From Sipunculus nudus (lineage: Eukaryota > Annelida > Sipuncula > Golfingiida > Sipunculidae), in assembly GCA_026874595.1 (NCBI GenBank), contig CM049308.1, positions 78,354,124 through 78,418,123 on the forward strand: DNA of 64,000 bases. The letters run 5' to 3'. Below the pieces are notes generated by a model that ran no database searches, was not told the origin of the DNA, and was given only the letters and a program-made list of their open reading frames with translations. Below are positions 48,301-60,889 of this stretch, piece after piece (position 1 is the first letter of the stretch; the number at the start of each line of letters is the position of its first letter). Made by a program: the position numbers and the translations under genes.

Positions 48301-51300
48301 ATAGAATAAATTTATGTGGTACACAAAATTGACAAATGGAAGTTATATATATGTGTTTTACAACAGAGGCAGTCAGTTTGACTACAGAGGCCAGCAGGTA
48401 TACTTCCTATGTAAAAGAAACCCTGGAATGTCTATATGGCCATGTTTTGCCAATACAAGTAAAGTACCATTACATCTTATAGGATGCCTGCCATGTTACC
48501 AAGGTTAGGGCCAGGTACTTGTACCTATACCTAGGTTAACAGTAAAAGAGTACCTGTACCAGGCTGTCATAAGTAGGAAGTACCTGGTACCTGTATCTGG
48601 AAATTAAGAACCTTTACCTGGTATAAGGTACTCCAGGTACATGTGTGATACTGGAAATGGACACCAGAATTGGGTCAATTGCATGCACAAAGCTGTCACC
48701 CCTGTCAGGGCAGTTACCAGCCTCAGGCAGGGATAATTACCAAGCATTCATCCCTGCAGCCTTTGATGTTGAGAGGGCTGGGACTAGTAGCAAGCCAGTG
48801 AACCTCCAGTTTCTTTAATAGGAAGTTCATTGTGGCATTATCTGTACCAATAAATGGCAACCAGCAAAGGATATGAACAGGGCTGCTCACATGCCCATGT
48901 AAATATTGTCTAGTACACACAAAACACTGGTGATTAGTAAATGAAGAAGAGAAGAAAATACATTGTATCCCTGAACTCTCTGCTCAGTTTCATATATTAA
49001 TCACTTTTACTTGAGATGGTCCAGTATATTTGCAAGGCCTATGTTTTTAGTGAACCTGTGATCTTTTGTGATTGTGTTGCCTTGTCTGTACATAACTCAT
49101 TACTATTTCAAAAACGAAAGGAGCTAGAATTACCAAATTTTATTGAAATAATCAGTCATCTAAAAAACTCCATCAGATTTTGCTTATTTTTTTTGCTATC
49201 TGCATTTACTTAGATTTGATAGGGAAAAAATTTAAAAAAAACTTTAAAAATCTTCTTCTCTGAAACTGTTCAGCCAAATTGTCCAATGTTTCACAGTAAT
49301 GACCCCAAGAACAGTCAGCTTCAAGTTTGTCCCAGTGGTTTGGTGATTTTTGGCCGAGTTACAGGATTTTACATTTACAGGATTACAATTTTATGTCCCT
49401 GTTTATTTCTCAGGAGGGATTTGATATATCAGCCTGAAATTGTCCATATCTGTACATCTTAGATAGCTTGGTCATATACAAGACTTGTGGCACCACCTAC
49501 AATAGTTTTTTTCACAGGGTATGTCCCTGCTTATATCTCAGGAGTGATTTGACATATCAGCCTGTACATGTCCATAAATCTCTTGCATACAAGACTGGTG
49601 GTTTCATGCATCTATGCATATAGCTCCAGAATGGTGTGATGTATCTACCTGAAGTTTGTATTTCCACACATATCGATGGCTTTCTCATACACAAGACTGG
49701 TGGTACCACCTCAAATCAATTTTGTGTTGTGTACATCCGTGCCAGTATTTCAGGAGTGACATTTTTTAATTGGTGCTTGTACTCAGGGTTCCTAAATGTT
49801 TAGTACTTGCTTTGTACATGTAAATGTCTCTAGGGCTAAAAGGAGTACTTAAGTACTCTAGTCCGGGTTATTCTTACCAAGTACTTGAGCCTGGGTAATA
49901 CTTAATGAGTACTCGAGTCCAAAATTTATGTACAATCTATGGTATTCTTTCATCCAAACATTATACACAGTGGTGCTCCAGAGTTGAAACATGTAACTGT
50001 CAACTCAATGGTGGTCTTAATAGACAGGTGGTCTTTCAAACCGGTTCCACTGTATTATGTGACTTTGATTAGTTAGCTAATATTATGCCTAGTTGTTGTT
50101 TGCACCTTTTCAAAGTTTCTGTTTTAAAACAAGTGTCAGTATGTATAAAAAGTACACATAATGGGTTGCAGGATCCAAGGAATATTAAATTAAAATTTAA
50201 AAATATTAGAAAATAGTACACAATCTTTTTAATAGCCTGGTGAGTAGAAAATAAATTTTTCTGTACAGTTAACTGAAAGCATTCACATTGGTTATAACTG
50301 ACATGTGATTTAAGACCATTTTTAGCCAGCTGTATAGGTGGTCTCATAACATAGGTTTCACTGTACTTGCTGATGATGTTATAATGTTATAATGGCAGTC
50401 TTTCTTTGCCAGAGGGGTATGTTGTATGCCATGATCAATGTTTAAGGAAAAATACTGCTACAGTGAACAATGTGATGCCTAAGTCTTAGTTGACTAGCAT
50501 GGGGTATGAATGTTTTAATAAATCAAAGTATGATATACACTTTGACATATGCTCAGTTTTTTTGGTAAATGTCAATATATTTACAGGAATCTTTAATGTC
50601 ACTCTAAGTTATCTCATAGAAGAACACTGGGCTAGCAATTGTGCAATTACACCTTTGGTGGTCCATCAACACAACTCAATGGTGTAGCAAAAAGGACATT
50701 GTATTACCTAGGTTACTTTACACAAAATTGCCAATATCTATATTTACATTTGAGGCCCAAATTAATTTGTCAAAAATGTTTTTATGATTTCCTTGTTTAA
50801 AAACATGTAAACAAATGCTTGTATAAACTTTTCATAAAAATATTGATGGTACTTTTCCAAATATACTGTCCAATAATTAATGAAGTCATTTTTTTAGCTC
50901 AGCTGACTATAAGTCATCTGAGCTATAGTCGTGGTCCATTGTCCGTCGTCCGTCCGTCTGTCCGTCCGTCCGTCCGTCCGTCCGTCCGTCCGTAGATGTG
51001 GCACGTTTTGAAACCGTAAGACCTAGGAATCCAAAATTCAGCATAATGTTAGATGTCCCCAAGATCTCCTACCAAGCCGAAAACTGGGTCTTTGCAACTT
51101 CATTCCTTTGAGAAATTAAGGAAAAACCTCAATTTTTTATTAAAAACCTATTTTCACACTTTAGGACTGCCTAATATCAAAACCACTCATCTGTTTTTCC
51201 TCATATTTCCTATAAATAATCCTCTATATAATTCCTATGTACATGCCAGAAATTAGGTCTGTATTATTTAATTTAAAAAAGTTATGGGCCCAAACATAAT

Positions 51301-54146
51301 GCATTTTGTAAATTATCAGGAAAGAAATTTTATCACTTAACACAAAACTTGTTAAAGCTAAGCACTTTTTTTCCAGTAATATTACTTTTATTAATCAAAA
51401 TTAAATTGTATACCCAAAATTAGATCAAAATCTTTTAAATTTTTAAAAATATTAGCAAAAATAAAAAATTGGTACCTTAAATTTTGCCCAACTTTGACCA
51501 TGGCACGTTTTTTTGCTCTAACTGCTGTGGATTTAATTTTCACAGCATGTTTTTGTTAGCATTTCAACTGTTCACACCAAAAATTTGAAACCAGTTGATG
51601 AAAAACTGTAGATTTTATTCAAGTTTTCAAGCACCATGTCACATATTGCTAGTGTTATGCAGTTTGCTAGAGCTCAGCTCCCGAGCTTCAGCTCTAAGTT
51701 CCTTAAATTTGGCATACAGTTAGATTTCTCCAAAATCCCCTACCATGCCAAGAATTTGGTCACTAGGACTTAATTCCTTCGAGATATCAATGAAAAACTT
51801 CATTTTTCCATTAAAAACTCAATGTTACACTTTAAGACTGCCTAATATCAAAACCACGGATCTGACTTTGATCATATATAATATACATATTCACTATGCA
51901 CATGGCAGAAATGATGTCAGTATTGTGTATTTTTTTAAGTTATAGGCCCAAACATAATGCACTTTGTAAAAAATCAAGAAATATATTTACTCCCTTAACA
52001 AGGGCATTGCTGAAGCTAGAGATTTTTTTTGTCAGGTATGTAACATTATTTAATCAAGATTCAATTTGAATACCCAAAATTAGTTCTGAATTTTTCAAAT
52101 TTTATAAGTTATTAGTATAAATATAAAATAAGTACCTTAAATTTTGCCCAACTGTGACCAAGGCACATTTGTTTCCTGTGAGCACTATTGATATAATTTT
52201 CATATCATGCACACATAAGGATTTCAGCTTTTTAGTTTAGAAAGCTGAAAGAAATTTGCCAAATATTGTAGCTTTTATTAATGTTTTTTATGAGACCCTG
52301 TCAGACTTTGGCTCTCTCCAGCCCCTCTTGAGTCACCTGTATGTTGACCTTGTTGACCTTTCATCAAATTATGCACGCTTGAGGGGAGAATCCAGGCAGC
52401 TTATGGCCAGCCACAGTTGATCCAGGTGTTCAACCCAACTCATCTAGTAGTTTTAACCAACAACATAACAATAAACAATAAATTAATAAATTTTTATTGG
52501 TTTTTAATAACAAATTAAAGAAAAATAGAAAAGGAATTTGTTAGTTTATAATAACAGGAAATTAACTTGCAGTTACTGATGATATAAGAATCTTGTATCG
52601 ATGGGTAGAATGTCACATATTCCAAATAACACCATGCAGTCACCTATGGCATTTTTCAGTTCATTTTTAATGATAAAGAAGTAAATCATATTATTCATTA
52701 CTAATCATTAAGGATTATATGAGGGAAATTAATGATAGACAAAGATGCAGTTGATAATATTAATCTAGATTCCTACTGTGTCTAGTGTGTACATTGATGT
52801 GAAATTAGTCCAAAATGAATTTTTTACAGTTATTTTTTAATATAAATAAAAGCCATAAAACCAGGTACTTATGATCATTATTTAAATGTGTGAAATTTGT
52901 ATATTCTGGATTCTCAACATCATTGTTTGGTGAAAACTGAATAAATACCAGACATGGTGCGAATACTTTGTAATTGTATTTAAATACGAATATGATTATG
53001 TACTCCATTATAAAATTTCTTGCATAAAGAATGGGAATTCAGGTAAAAATGAATACTCGTGCAAATACTTTCAAAATGTATTCATGAATGCATTCATGAA
53101 TATATTCTTTAATATTATTTTAATAATCATATCAGTTATATTTCATTTTAAAAAATCATATGATTCTCTTATTATTTTAATAAAATTATATTTGGGACAA
53201 TATTTGTAATTTTTTTAATAAATAGTTAAACTTATATTATATGTTCTGCTTATAAGTTATATGGCCAAGTCAAAATCTGTGTGACAGTAGTACTCCATTT
53301 GTTAATAAAATAAATGAAATCAATCCTCTTCCCTGTCTCCAAAGGTACTATCAAAATCATACATAAGCTAAACAACGACAACTCATAATACAGCTTATAT
53401 TTATTACCACACAAAACCAGCATGTACCTCATTTCTAAATAATATTTTTTTATCATATATAACAGCTGAGCGTCGTGACCCATAGGTCCCTTGTTTTTAA
53501 ATTGTTTCCATAAGACAAGGTTTTATTTTCACAAATCAGGGTTTTATTTTTATCAAAGTATTAAATTACCAGCAAGAATTGTATAAGTAACACATACCTT
53601 ATCTCATCAATAATAATAAATTATAAAAATTTTAGGTTTTTGGACAGTTGCCAAATTCACACTAGTTGATAAGATTGGTAGTAATTTAATTAAAGTAATT
53701 GGTTTAACAGTATGTACTCCTTACAAATACAAAAGTAATAATTATGTTAAGCAGGAACATTTAACCAACAAACTTATTAATAAGTATCCAAGATTAGGTT
53801 ATCCTTAAAAATTAAATCCTCTCCCATAATCCCAGGGGATATCAACATGAAATATTGAATAATTAGTGGCTCATCTAGATTCAGATATGCATGTAATATA
53901 ATACAATCACAAAGGCTCCTGTTACCTTGGGTGTTATGGAATAAATGGTTTCCTGTTCTTTTTATTCCAGGAATTAAGGAGTACTCTAATTGGCCCACCA
54001 TCCCCCAGGTTTTCATGGACGGAGAATTCGTTGGAGGATGTGATATTTTGCTGGACATGCACAGAAACGGTGACCTGATCGAGGAGCTGAAAAAAATGGG
54101 AATGCGTTCAGTACTGCTCGATAATGAAGAAAACCAGGCAAAGTAA
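45086..54146 (+). CDS. GLRX5: Glutaredoxin-related protein 5, mitochondrial (two exons, 145 aa)
   Basis: Monothiol glutaredoxin that carries [2Fe-2S] clusters from the ISCU scaffold to later steps of mitochondrial Fe-S biogenesis. Residues 1-30 are Ala/Arg/Ser/Thr-rich without acidic residues, as expected for a matrix-targeting presequence. The glutaredoxin fold follows: K48 in VVFMKGTP, the active-site CGFS at 56-59, glutathione-binding WPTIPQ at 95-100 and GGCDI at 109-113. Length 145 aa compared with about 157 in human. Exons 45086-45347 and 53971-54146 join in phase with GT-AG sites across an 8.6-kb repeat-filled intron. The residue before CGFS is Arg where many relatives have Gln. It is divergent from the ankyrin/GH20-like gene. 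Identification is confident. Confidence 0.96.
46220..47240 (+). repeat. Family C repeat, copy 1
   Basis: The head (46240-46480: CCGGAATAGAACTCTGAGG, CTTTCCT.TGTCCAGT) matches 56640-56860. It is followed by alternating units of about 130 and 150 bp, each with a ggtggcgccacc-type palindrome (near 46482, 46629, 46757, 46905, 47034 and 47187) and CACTCATATCT(C/T)GGCAGTGG or TATCTCAGGACTGGTTTGAC. Confidence 0.82.
48496..48900. repeat. Repeat F, copy 2 (inverted)
   Basis: Inverted partner of 38900-39230, richer in GGTACCTG-type words (ACCTGTACC, ACCTGGTACCTG). It lies inside the GLRX5 intron. Confidence 0.72.
49160..49760 (+). repeat. Family B fragment
   Basis: It shares CTTTAAAAATCTTCTTCTC, GTTCAGCCAAATTGTCCAAT and GTGATTTTTGGCCGAGTTA with 61107-62700 and, inverted, with 32150-35344. 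It continues into units with TTTCTCAGGAGGGATTTGAT and GTGGCACCACC or GTGGTACCACC. Confidence 0.7.
49840..49920. repeat. AGTACT-rich palindromic segment
   Basis: It contains a perfect 16-bp palindrome GAGTACTTAAGTACTC and further GTACTTGAG / GTACTCGAG words in alternating orientation. Small, of unknown origin. Confidence 0.5.
50010..50363. mobile_element. Transposon end fragments (GGTTCCACTG / GGTTTCACTG)
   Basis: Two similarly oriented ends, GGTTCCACTG at 50043-50052 and GGTTTCACTG at 50354-50363, each after GGTGGTC words and followed by TA. They match the ends of the 11255 and 13863 elements; no matching left ends were found. Confidence 0.45.
50891..51259 (+). repeat. Family D element head: hairpin and (GTCC)n
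   Basis: A T-run is followed by a hairpin at 50896-50924 (AGCTCAG...CTGAGCT), then a (GTCC)n run at about 50946-50992 and CGTTTTGAAACCGTAAG. It matches 36970-37253 inverted. It leads directly into the 2.14-kb duplicated block. Confidence 0.75.
51260..53370. repeat. 2.14-kb duplicated block, copy 2
   Basis: Partner of the block at 26170-28308, here inside the GLRX5 intron. Unlike copy 1 it has a further head (50891-51259) with a hairpin and a (GTCC)n run, so it may be the longer version of a mobile element and copy 1 a truncated one. Confidence 0.88.
53971..54146 (+). CDS. GLRX5: GLRX5 exon 2 with stop codon
   Basis: Acceptor TTTTTATTCCAG. It encodes [30 protein letters not shown] and the C-terminal helix, with stop TAA at 54144-54146. 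Confidence 0.96.
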
Positions 54147-55390
54147 AATGGCTGACAACCAAAAAGAAGAATGTTTGGGATAAATTATATAAAACTGATA
54201 TTCAAGTCACAGACTGTGGAATATATAACCAGATTCCAACAAAAGAAATACAGCCTTTCTAACAATAGCTATAGCAGGGTCTTTCTTTTGAGTCTTAATT
54301 TCCTTTGTGCAGGAGACATTGTAAGGTTACTGGTGTATTGATAATAAGTCCAGCACTGGGTTTGCTTTCTTGTGACTGGCATGAAGCCACTGGAGTGGCT
54401 GTCATCATATGCTGCAGTTGCTGGTTCTTTCACCCAGCGCTAAAAATATCCTGAGGGCCTCACCTTGCATTTTAACAGGTTTACTTTTCTCTTAAGTGCA
54501 GCCTGCAGCATGACTAACTTTTGCCATGCTGCCATTCCAACAAGAAACATGCACAGCTATTTAACATAAACATGTTTTATATGAGTGGAATATCAATAAA
54601 CATTCTCTCTTGTTACATATGTGAAACAAACATTTTAGCATAAATCATAATTTAATAAAAATTCCTCCAGCTTGGCAGTCTAAACGTGTATATTATGGTA
54701 AAATAAATATTTGTCTGTTTATTAACAGGGAAATAAGCATGTAAAATGTAAATAGAAAAGAAAGTTAAAGACTGAATATGTACTGATACACAACTAAATA
54801 TAGTAATTTATATTTATAAAATTTTGTCTCTATATATTTCTGAGCAAAGTTCAAGTTTATAGCAAACATTGAAAAGAAGGGTTATATTTATTTTAAAAAA
54901 AGGCTGAAAGACAACACATTTGATGTAAAAAAAGGACCCATGATATTTTTTTTTCATAATGTTAAAACTTATACCAGTTTCAAATAAACACTATCTTGTG
55001 ATGTGTACGTCTGCTTGCTGTGAATGATAGATGCATTTATGTAAATGACAATACATATGAGTGTAAATATGTTCAATTTCACATAGTTATGTATATGATA
55101 TAATTTTCCAAAGATAACAGGATATTTAAAATCATATGCAAATGTATTTTAAAAGTATTCCTGGGCAGAATAATGTGTTCATATCAGAGAAATTTGGTCC
55201 AAGAGGAAGTCAGTTCAGGATTTTGAGGCCATAGATTTAAAAATGAATTTCTGGAAATGTACACTTTTGCCATTTTATGATGTGTATAGATAATCATATG
55301 CACATGTTGGTTAATGGTGTATTTTGTTACAGATATCTTTGAAGTTCATTTAATGAAATATGTAATTGATGAATAAATGTTAATAAAATA
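54147..55390 (+). other. GLRX5: GLRX5 3' UTR, candidate polyadenylation sites
   Basis: No repeats recognised. AATAAA occurs at 54595-54600, 55372-55377 and 55382-55387; the last two are clustered just before a change to repeat-derived sequence (from about 55490). Transcript ends are predicted only. Confidence 0.5.
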
Positions 55391-55489
55391 ATAAAATGTA
55401 TTTAAGATTTCAGGTGTTTTTGTAGCTTTTATGACAAATTAGCTCTGGTGTCTCAGTAGAAACTCCTTTTCAGCTATGGTACTTTGTCC

Positions 55490-56130
55490 ATTCCAACATG
55501 TGTTAACAGGGCATGTTTAGAAACCATTCGACGTACAAATCCAAAATTCAACATAGTATTAGATGTCGATAAGTTCTCCTACCAAACCTGAAACTGGGTC
55601 ACTTTGACTTTGTTCCTTTGAGAAATTCAGGAGAAACCTCCGTTTTCTAGTAAAAGCAAATTGTTACACTTTCTATCTGCCCACTTTGAAAACCACTGTT
55701 ATAAATCTGTTCGTATTTAATATAACCATTTCTGCATATATTTCCTATGGACATGCTAGAAATTAGGTCAATATTACATTAATCTTTTAAGTTATGATCA
55801 CAAACATAACGCACTTTGTCAAAAAAAAAGGGGAATATATTTATCACTTAACATGATATTTTAACTAGAGAGCTAATTTCAAGCATATAACAATATTCAG
55901 CTTGGTTGTATACCAGAAATTAGATCAAAATTTTGTAAATAAGCATAAATGTAAAATCATTACCTTAAATTTTCCCCAAATTTGACTATGGCACATTTTC
56001 CCCTGTATTACATTCACTTTTATTTTCACATGATTGGCAGATCAGGTGTTTAGCTAAATAAAATATAAAATTGAGAAAAGAATTGGTAAGGAGGGTAGAT
56101 TTTTTACGTTTTCATACAGCATGTCAATTG
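55490..56130 (+). repeat. Family D repeat, diverged copy
   Basis: It shares ATCCAAAATTCA, TCTCCTACCAAACC, AAACTGGGTCAC, TTCCTTTGAGAAATT and CCAAACATAA(T/C)GCACTTTG with 51000-51300 and with the duplicated blocks. Clearly older. Confidence 0.65.
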
Positions 56131-56243
56131 CTGTTTACATCAAGCCAACCCAGTCCAGTGGTCTGCAGCAAGAGATGTAGCCTCGCCTATGTTATGTAAC
56201 TGCTTCACTCCAGGCATCTCCCCTGATTCAGCTCAGCTAGGCT

Positions 56244-56264
56244 GCCCCCCCCCCCCCCCCCCCC
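56244..56264. repeat. Poly-C run
   Basis: About 20 consecutive C, flanked by GGCTG and AACAGG. Similar C-runs lie near 6676, 15607 and 60624; such runs often break assemblies. Confidence 0.85.
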
Positions 56265-56582
56265 AACAGGAATCACAGGATGCTTAAACTGGATGAATGT
56301 CATAATTTTTTATATTAAATTCTCATAATTTCTATATTCAATTCATTCTCATTCTAGATTTTTGCTACATTTTGGATACTCTATTATTGTATCACAAGGG
56401 GTTACAATGATTAAAGTGCACATTTAAATGTGTCCACAAAGTGATGTACCGGTATTGCTATAAAAGTGTGGATGTTCATAACACATGGATCGCTTACTTC
56501 AGAGGAGTAAAAACTTTGGGTTCTTTTAACATTGAAAAGTAATACCAGTGTTAAACTAAAGTTGAGATAGTAATTGTATCTG

Positions 56583-57520
56583 CCAAAACGAAGTTTTGCG
56601 GACACATGTATTCGACCGGGTTCCGCAGCCACCGCCGCGTTTGCTTCCGGAATAGAACTCTGAGACCACTGGACAGATTTTTTCCGAAACTTTTCACAAT
56701 TATCGGGTCACGTGAACTAGTGACAAAATATTTTGTTGACCTCTGACCTTTCCTCTCTCCAGTGCGTCCATCTGTGCATCTGTTTTGACACATTGACCCA
56801 CATATCTTTAGACTCGTTTGACCAATCAGGCTAAAAATTTTGCACAAATGTAGCCCTTGGATAGGTTTATAATATACATAAAAATGGTGGCGCTACCTCC
56901 AACCATTTTTGCACAGCGACCATCTGTTTATCTGCCTTGGGTTAAAATCACTCATATCTCAGGACTGGTTTGACGGATCCTCATGAAATTTTGCCTTTTT
57001 ATAGATCTCACATAGTTCTTTATCATAAGCAAAACTGGTGGCGCCATCTGCAACCATTTTTGCACAGCCTCCGTCTGTTGGTCTGCTGTGGGATAAAATC
57101 ACTTGTATCTCGGCAGTGGGTTGACTTATCTGCCTAAAATTTTGCATGTATATACATCTTGGATAGCTTTCTCGATTTTGTGGCAGGCAGCGCCACCTAC
57201 ATTTATGTTTACGCTGCAGACATCAATGCTAATATCTCAGGACTAGTTTGACATATCACCCTGAAATTTTGCAAGTGTATAGATTACACATAGCTCTTTA
57301 TCATACACAAAATTGGAGGGACCACCTGCAACCATTTTTGCACAGCTTATGTTTGTTTGTCTGCTGCGGGATAAATTCACTCATATCTCGGTAGTGGAGT
57401 GACTTATCTGCCTAAAATTTTGCATATCTGTACAACTTGGATAGCCTTTCTGGATTTTGTAGCAGGTGGTGCCACCTACATATACGTTTCGGCTGCAGAC
57501 ATCCATGCTAATATGCAACA
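56583..57520 (+). repeat. Family C repeat, copy 2
   Basis: It begins with a short hairpin (CCAAAAC GAA GTTTTGCGG, 56583-56601). Then comes the family C head as at 46240, and units of about 127 and 150 bp with palindromes near 56887, 57037, 57189, 57316 and 57468. Same orientation as copy 1. Confidence 0.82.
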
Positions 57521-57611
57521 GGAATCCAATTTACAAAACTTTTTTTGAATAATGATTCAAAGAAAAAGCTTGAAGATTCCATGTTGTGGGATTATGTTTT
57601 TTTAATATTTT

Positions 57612-57616
<5 letters not shown>

Positions 57617-57662
<46 letters not shown>
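57617..57662. repeat. (TA)n microsatellite
   Basis: About 23 uninterrupted TA dinucleotides in AT-rich intergenic DNA. Confidence 0.95.
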
Positions 57663-57666
<4 letters not shown>

Positions 57667-58269
57667 ATTTAGTTTAAACATTTTGTAATTTTCAAAAATA
57701 ATATAATATAAATGTATGCTTAATTTGACTTGATGTGATCCAAACTTAGAATAAATAATAATGCAACTTACAATTCTGAAGTAATTTATATGTTCAGATA
57801 TTTTAAGGCAAATTTATAAAATTCCAAATTAAAAAAAATTGAGTATGTTAAAAATTATTCATGCAAAAAATGGATATGTCATAAAAAATAACTATTTTTT
57901 TTTCTCATTGCATCATTAAATTGTTTCAGGCTATATTACACAGTGCAGATGCAATGCATACCAAATCAGCTTGTTTTAACTTGCTTATCGAAATTGGTTT
58001 ATGCTTATGTGAAAATGGAAATATTTTACAGCATTTTATTCAATTCATTAATTAAATGTGAATTTTTATGCCCCAGCTATTTTCCATTATTCTATAATTT
58101 GCCGGGTTTCGTATGTTCTCAGTGGATATATTTACATTAGTTACTAAATTGAATACTTAAACTATTATAAATACATGTTTGTAATCATGAGAGGCTCAGG
58201 ACTGCATCTTTCATGTTGTCCATAAAAGTGCATAGTCAACACAACCATGATTCTTTCCATGCATATTGA

Positions 58270-59120
58270 TCAAATAGAATTTCATCAATTTCTGAAGACT
58301 GGTGGTGCCACCTGTATTTTTTCCTAAATTTTTACGCCTTTATTCTCTATAATGATGACCTGTATTCTGCGGGTATCTGGCCAAAAACATGACTTTGACC
58401 ACCCTGACAGTAAGGGCACATATTGTCTCCGTTATACCTGGAAGCTTCAAACTGTACATTCAGGGAGGTCCTAGGCAAATCTTGTAAACCAGAAATTAGC
58501 TCATGATGACCTATATTCTGCGAGGTAATTGCCTAAAAAACATGATCCTGAGCACCCAGAGAGTCAGACGGGGGACAACTTGTATCCATTTGGCCTACAA
58601 TCTTCTGCAGTGACATTCAGGGTGGTTCTGGGTAAATATCTGTGGAAATATGAAATAAGGTCAATGTGACCTATAGGTAAAAAGCATAATTTGAGCACCC
58701 TGGAAGTCTGATGTGCACAATATGAATCCGTTAGCCCTAGAATCTTTTAATGTAATAGAAGTCCGGCAAAAAAAAAAAAAAAAAAACATGAAGGGAGTCG
58801 GACGGGGCACAACTTGTACCCATTTGGCCTAAAATCTTCTAATGTGACATCAGGGTGAGTCTTAGGCAAATTTTCTTGTAAACCTGAAATTAGGTCATGA
58901 TGACCGAGCGACTAACCCAAAAACATGATTTTGAACAACCAGACAGTCAGACAGGACATAAAATGTTACTTTTAGGCCTAACATCTTATAACTCAACATC
59001 CAAGGACTTTCAGACCAAATATCCTTTGAAACCTGAAAGTAGGTCATGGTGACTTATATTCTGCAAGTAAATGTCCAAAAATATGATAAGAGCACTTACA
59101 CAGTTAGGAATGGCATAAAA
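58270..59120 (-). repeat. Family A array, inverted copy
   Basis: On the minus strand it matches 40.9-44.0 kb. Read on the plus strand: GACTGGTGGTGCCACC at 58297, then units with CCTTGTAAACC.GAAATTAG, 'TCATGATGACCTATATTCTGCGAG' (cut across two words) and GTGACATTCAGGG. Units are about 140-165 bp, more diverged than at 41-44 kb. An A-run lies at 58771-58787. Confidence 0.7.
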
Positions 59121-60889
59121 CTTTACAGCTGGACCTAAAGTAAAATCACATTTTCCTATCCATCAGTAAGTATTGGCTATGAAATATACTATGATATGCA
59201 TCGTAGACCTTTGAACAAACCGGGGAAAACACGACTCAGTAGGCATTTATATTGGACTGGTATATGCCTGACCTAACGCCAGTACACTGGTCATAGACTC
59301 TCTAATGTCAGAGGGCCGAAATGGCGCTACTTCAAGATTGGCCCCATAGGAATCTCCACACCTCATAACCTAGTTATTGATAAAAAATAATTTAAATGTG
59401 ACCTCTTACAAATTTTACGCCCAAATTGTTACGAGAACGGGGTTAATTGCTGCCATCTAGAAAATAAATATTACCATATAGTTTTTTTGACTGGCAAACA
59501 ATTTTATTTTGTAATGGCTCTTAAAAGTGCAAAAAAGCAAATGTGGTGCTTGTATCACCATTTGAAGTATTCCGATTAAATTTGCACTTATCTTCTGGAC
59601 TAATCAGGATTAAATATGGATAACTGGAGTTGAATTATACTCAATCTTCTGAGTACTTTGAATTTTGATGAAAAATTTTACGAATTACACGTTTTTCCAG
59701 GTTTGAAATTGAAAATCTTTTCCCTAATATCTAAAGAACTCCTGCAGCTATCATCACCAGAATTTAGAGAAATGTGAATCATGGCACCGGTACGTGATTT
59801 TAACTTTCAGGTGCTCCCACCTGAGGTGAACGACTTCCTGTGATGCAAAAGTTGATAACAAACTTGAGCCATTGGTGAAAACTGGATCTTTGTATTTTGA
59901 TCGCACGTCACTTGCAATTTATTTTACAAAAAGGATTAAGGTGTGGTGTATGGTTTTCTTTTGATTAAAGTAAATGCCAGTATGAAACAATGATAACTAA
60001 CGTTTTATCATTTGGCTGTTTAGCTATTTGTTGGGATAACTGATGACACCGAATACTTTATTGCGCAAGTTCGGCGAACAAATACCGATTTAGTGTGTGT
60101 ATTTAAGTGTGTGTCTTTATCATTATATTAATTTTGTATGCGCTTATAGGGGTAAGAGTTGGAAAAAATATGGTTATCATTATATCAATTTCATATGCGC
60201 TTATAGGGGTATAGAGTTGGAAAAATAACCATATGACCAAACGTAGGTTTTACTTTGCCCGAAATCTGTCTGAAACATTGCCGACAAAGATGCGCAAGGG
60301 TTGTTTATAAGACAAGACAGCTAGACGCATAGAAAGAATGAAATAAATAAGAAGGCTATTTATGCCACAGAATAAAACGGGATTTATTGATATCTGCCTT
60401 ATCATGATGGCCTTAGCTGGATCAAAATGGAAACAACCAAACAAACCAAATTCATAATAACGATATGTTCTCTTTATTTACATTTTCGCACAGGATAATT
60501 TAATTATACACATTTAGGACTGTCTTAAAACTTGCAATCAAGTGACAATAAACGAAATATATTTCCCTCTTGTATATGTTGTTTGGACAATTATCTTTCC
60601 TGGAAAGATATAGATATACTGTACCCCCCCCCCCCCCAAGACAATCTGACAGTGTAGGCCTATGTTTGCTGTCCTGCCAAAGTCAGGCTTAAATTTCTTG
60701 TTTGAGAAAAATGTTATGATATGGAATGTCTAAGGCGCGTGTGGAATTATGGATCGTATGTGACGGCAGTGGCGATATCGTAGTCTGGTGACAAGTCTTA
60801 CAAAGGGGTCACACGGAAACACGCACTCACTAATTCATTTATCCACTTTGGAATACATTTTCACACCAAAAAAAAAAAAAAAAAAAAAA
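59121..60889. other. Intergenic DNA, nothing certain
   Basis: No exon recognised. A 57-bp tandem duplication (60119-60234, TGCGCTTATAGGGGTA in both units), a C-run near 60624 and an A-run at 60869-60889 are present. A TTTATT at 60473-60478 could be a minus-strand polyadenylation signal for the possible exon to the right. Confidence 0.5.

Larger units (their letters stand above)
45348..53970 (+). other. GLRX5: GLRX5 intron
   Basis: 8.6 kb with no supported exon. It contains family C repeats (46.2-47.2 kb), repeat F (48.5-48.9 kb), a family B fragment (49.16-49.76 kb), transposon ends (50.0-50.4 kb), a family D element with the 2.14-kb duplicated block (50.9-53.4 kb), and about 600 bp of plain AT-rich DNA before exon 2. 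Confidence 0.75.
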
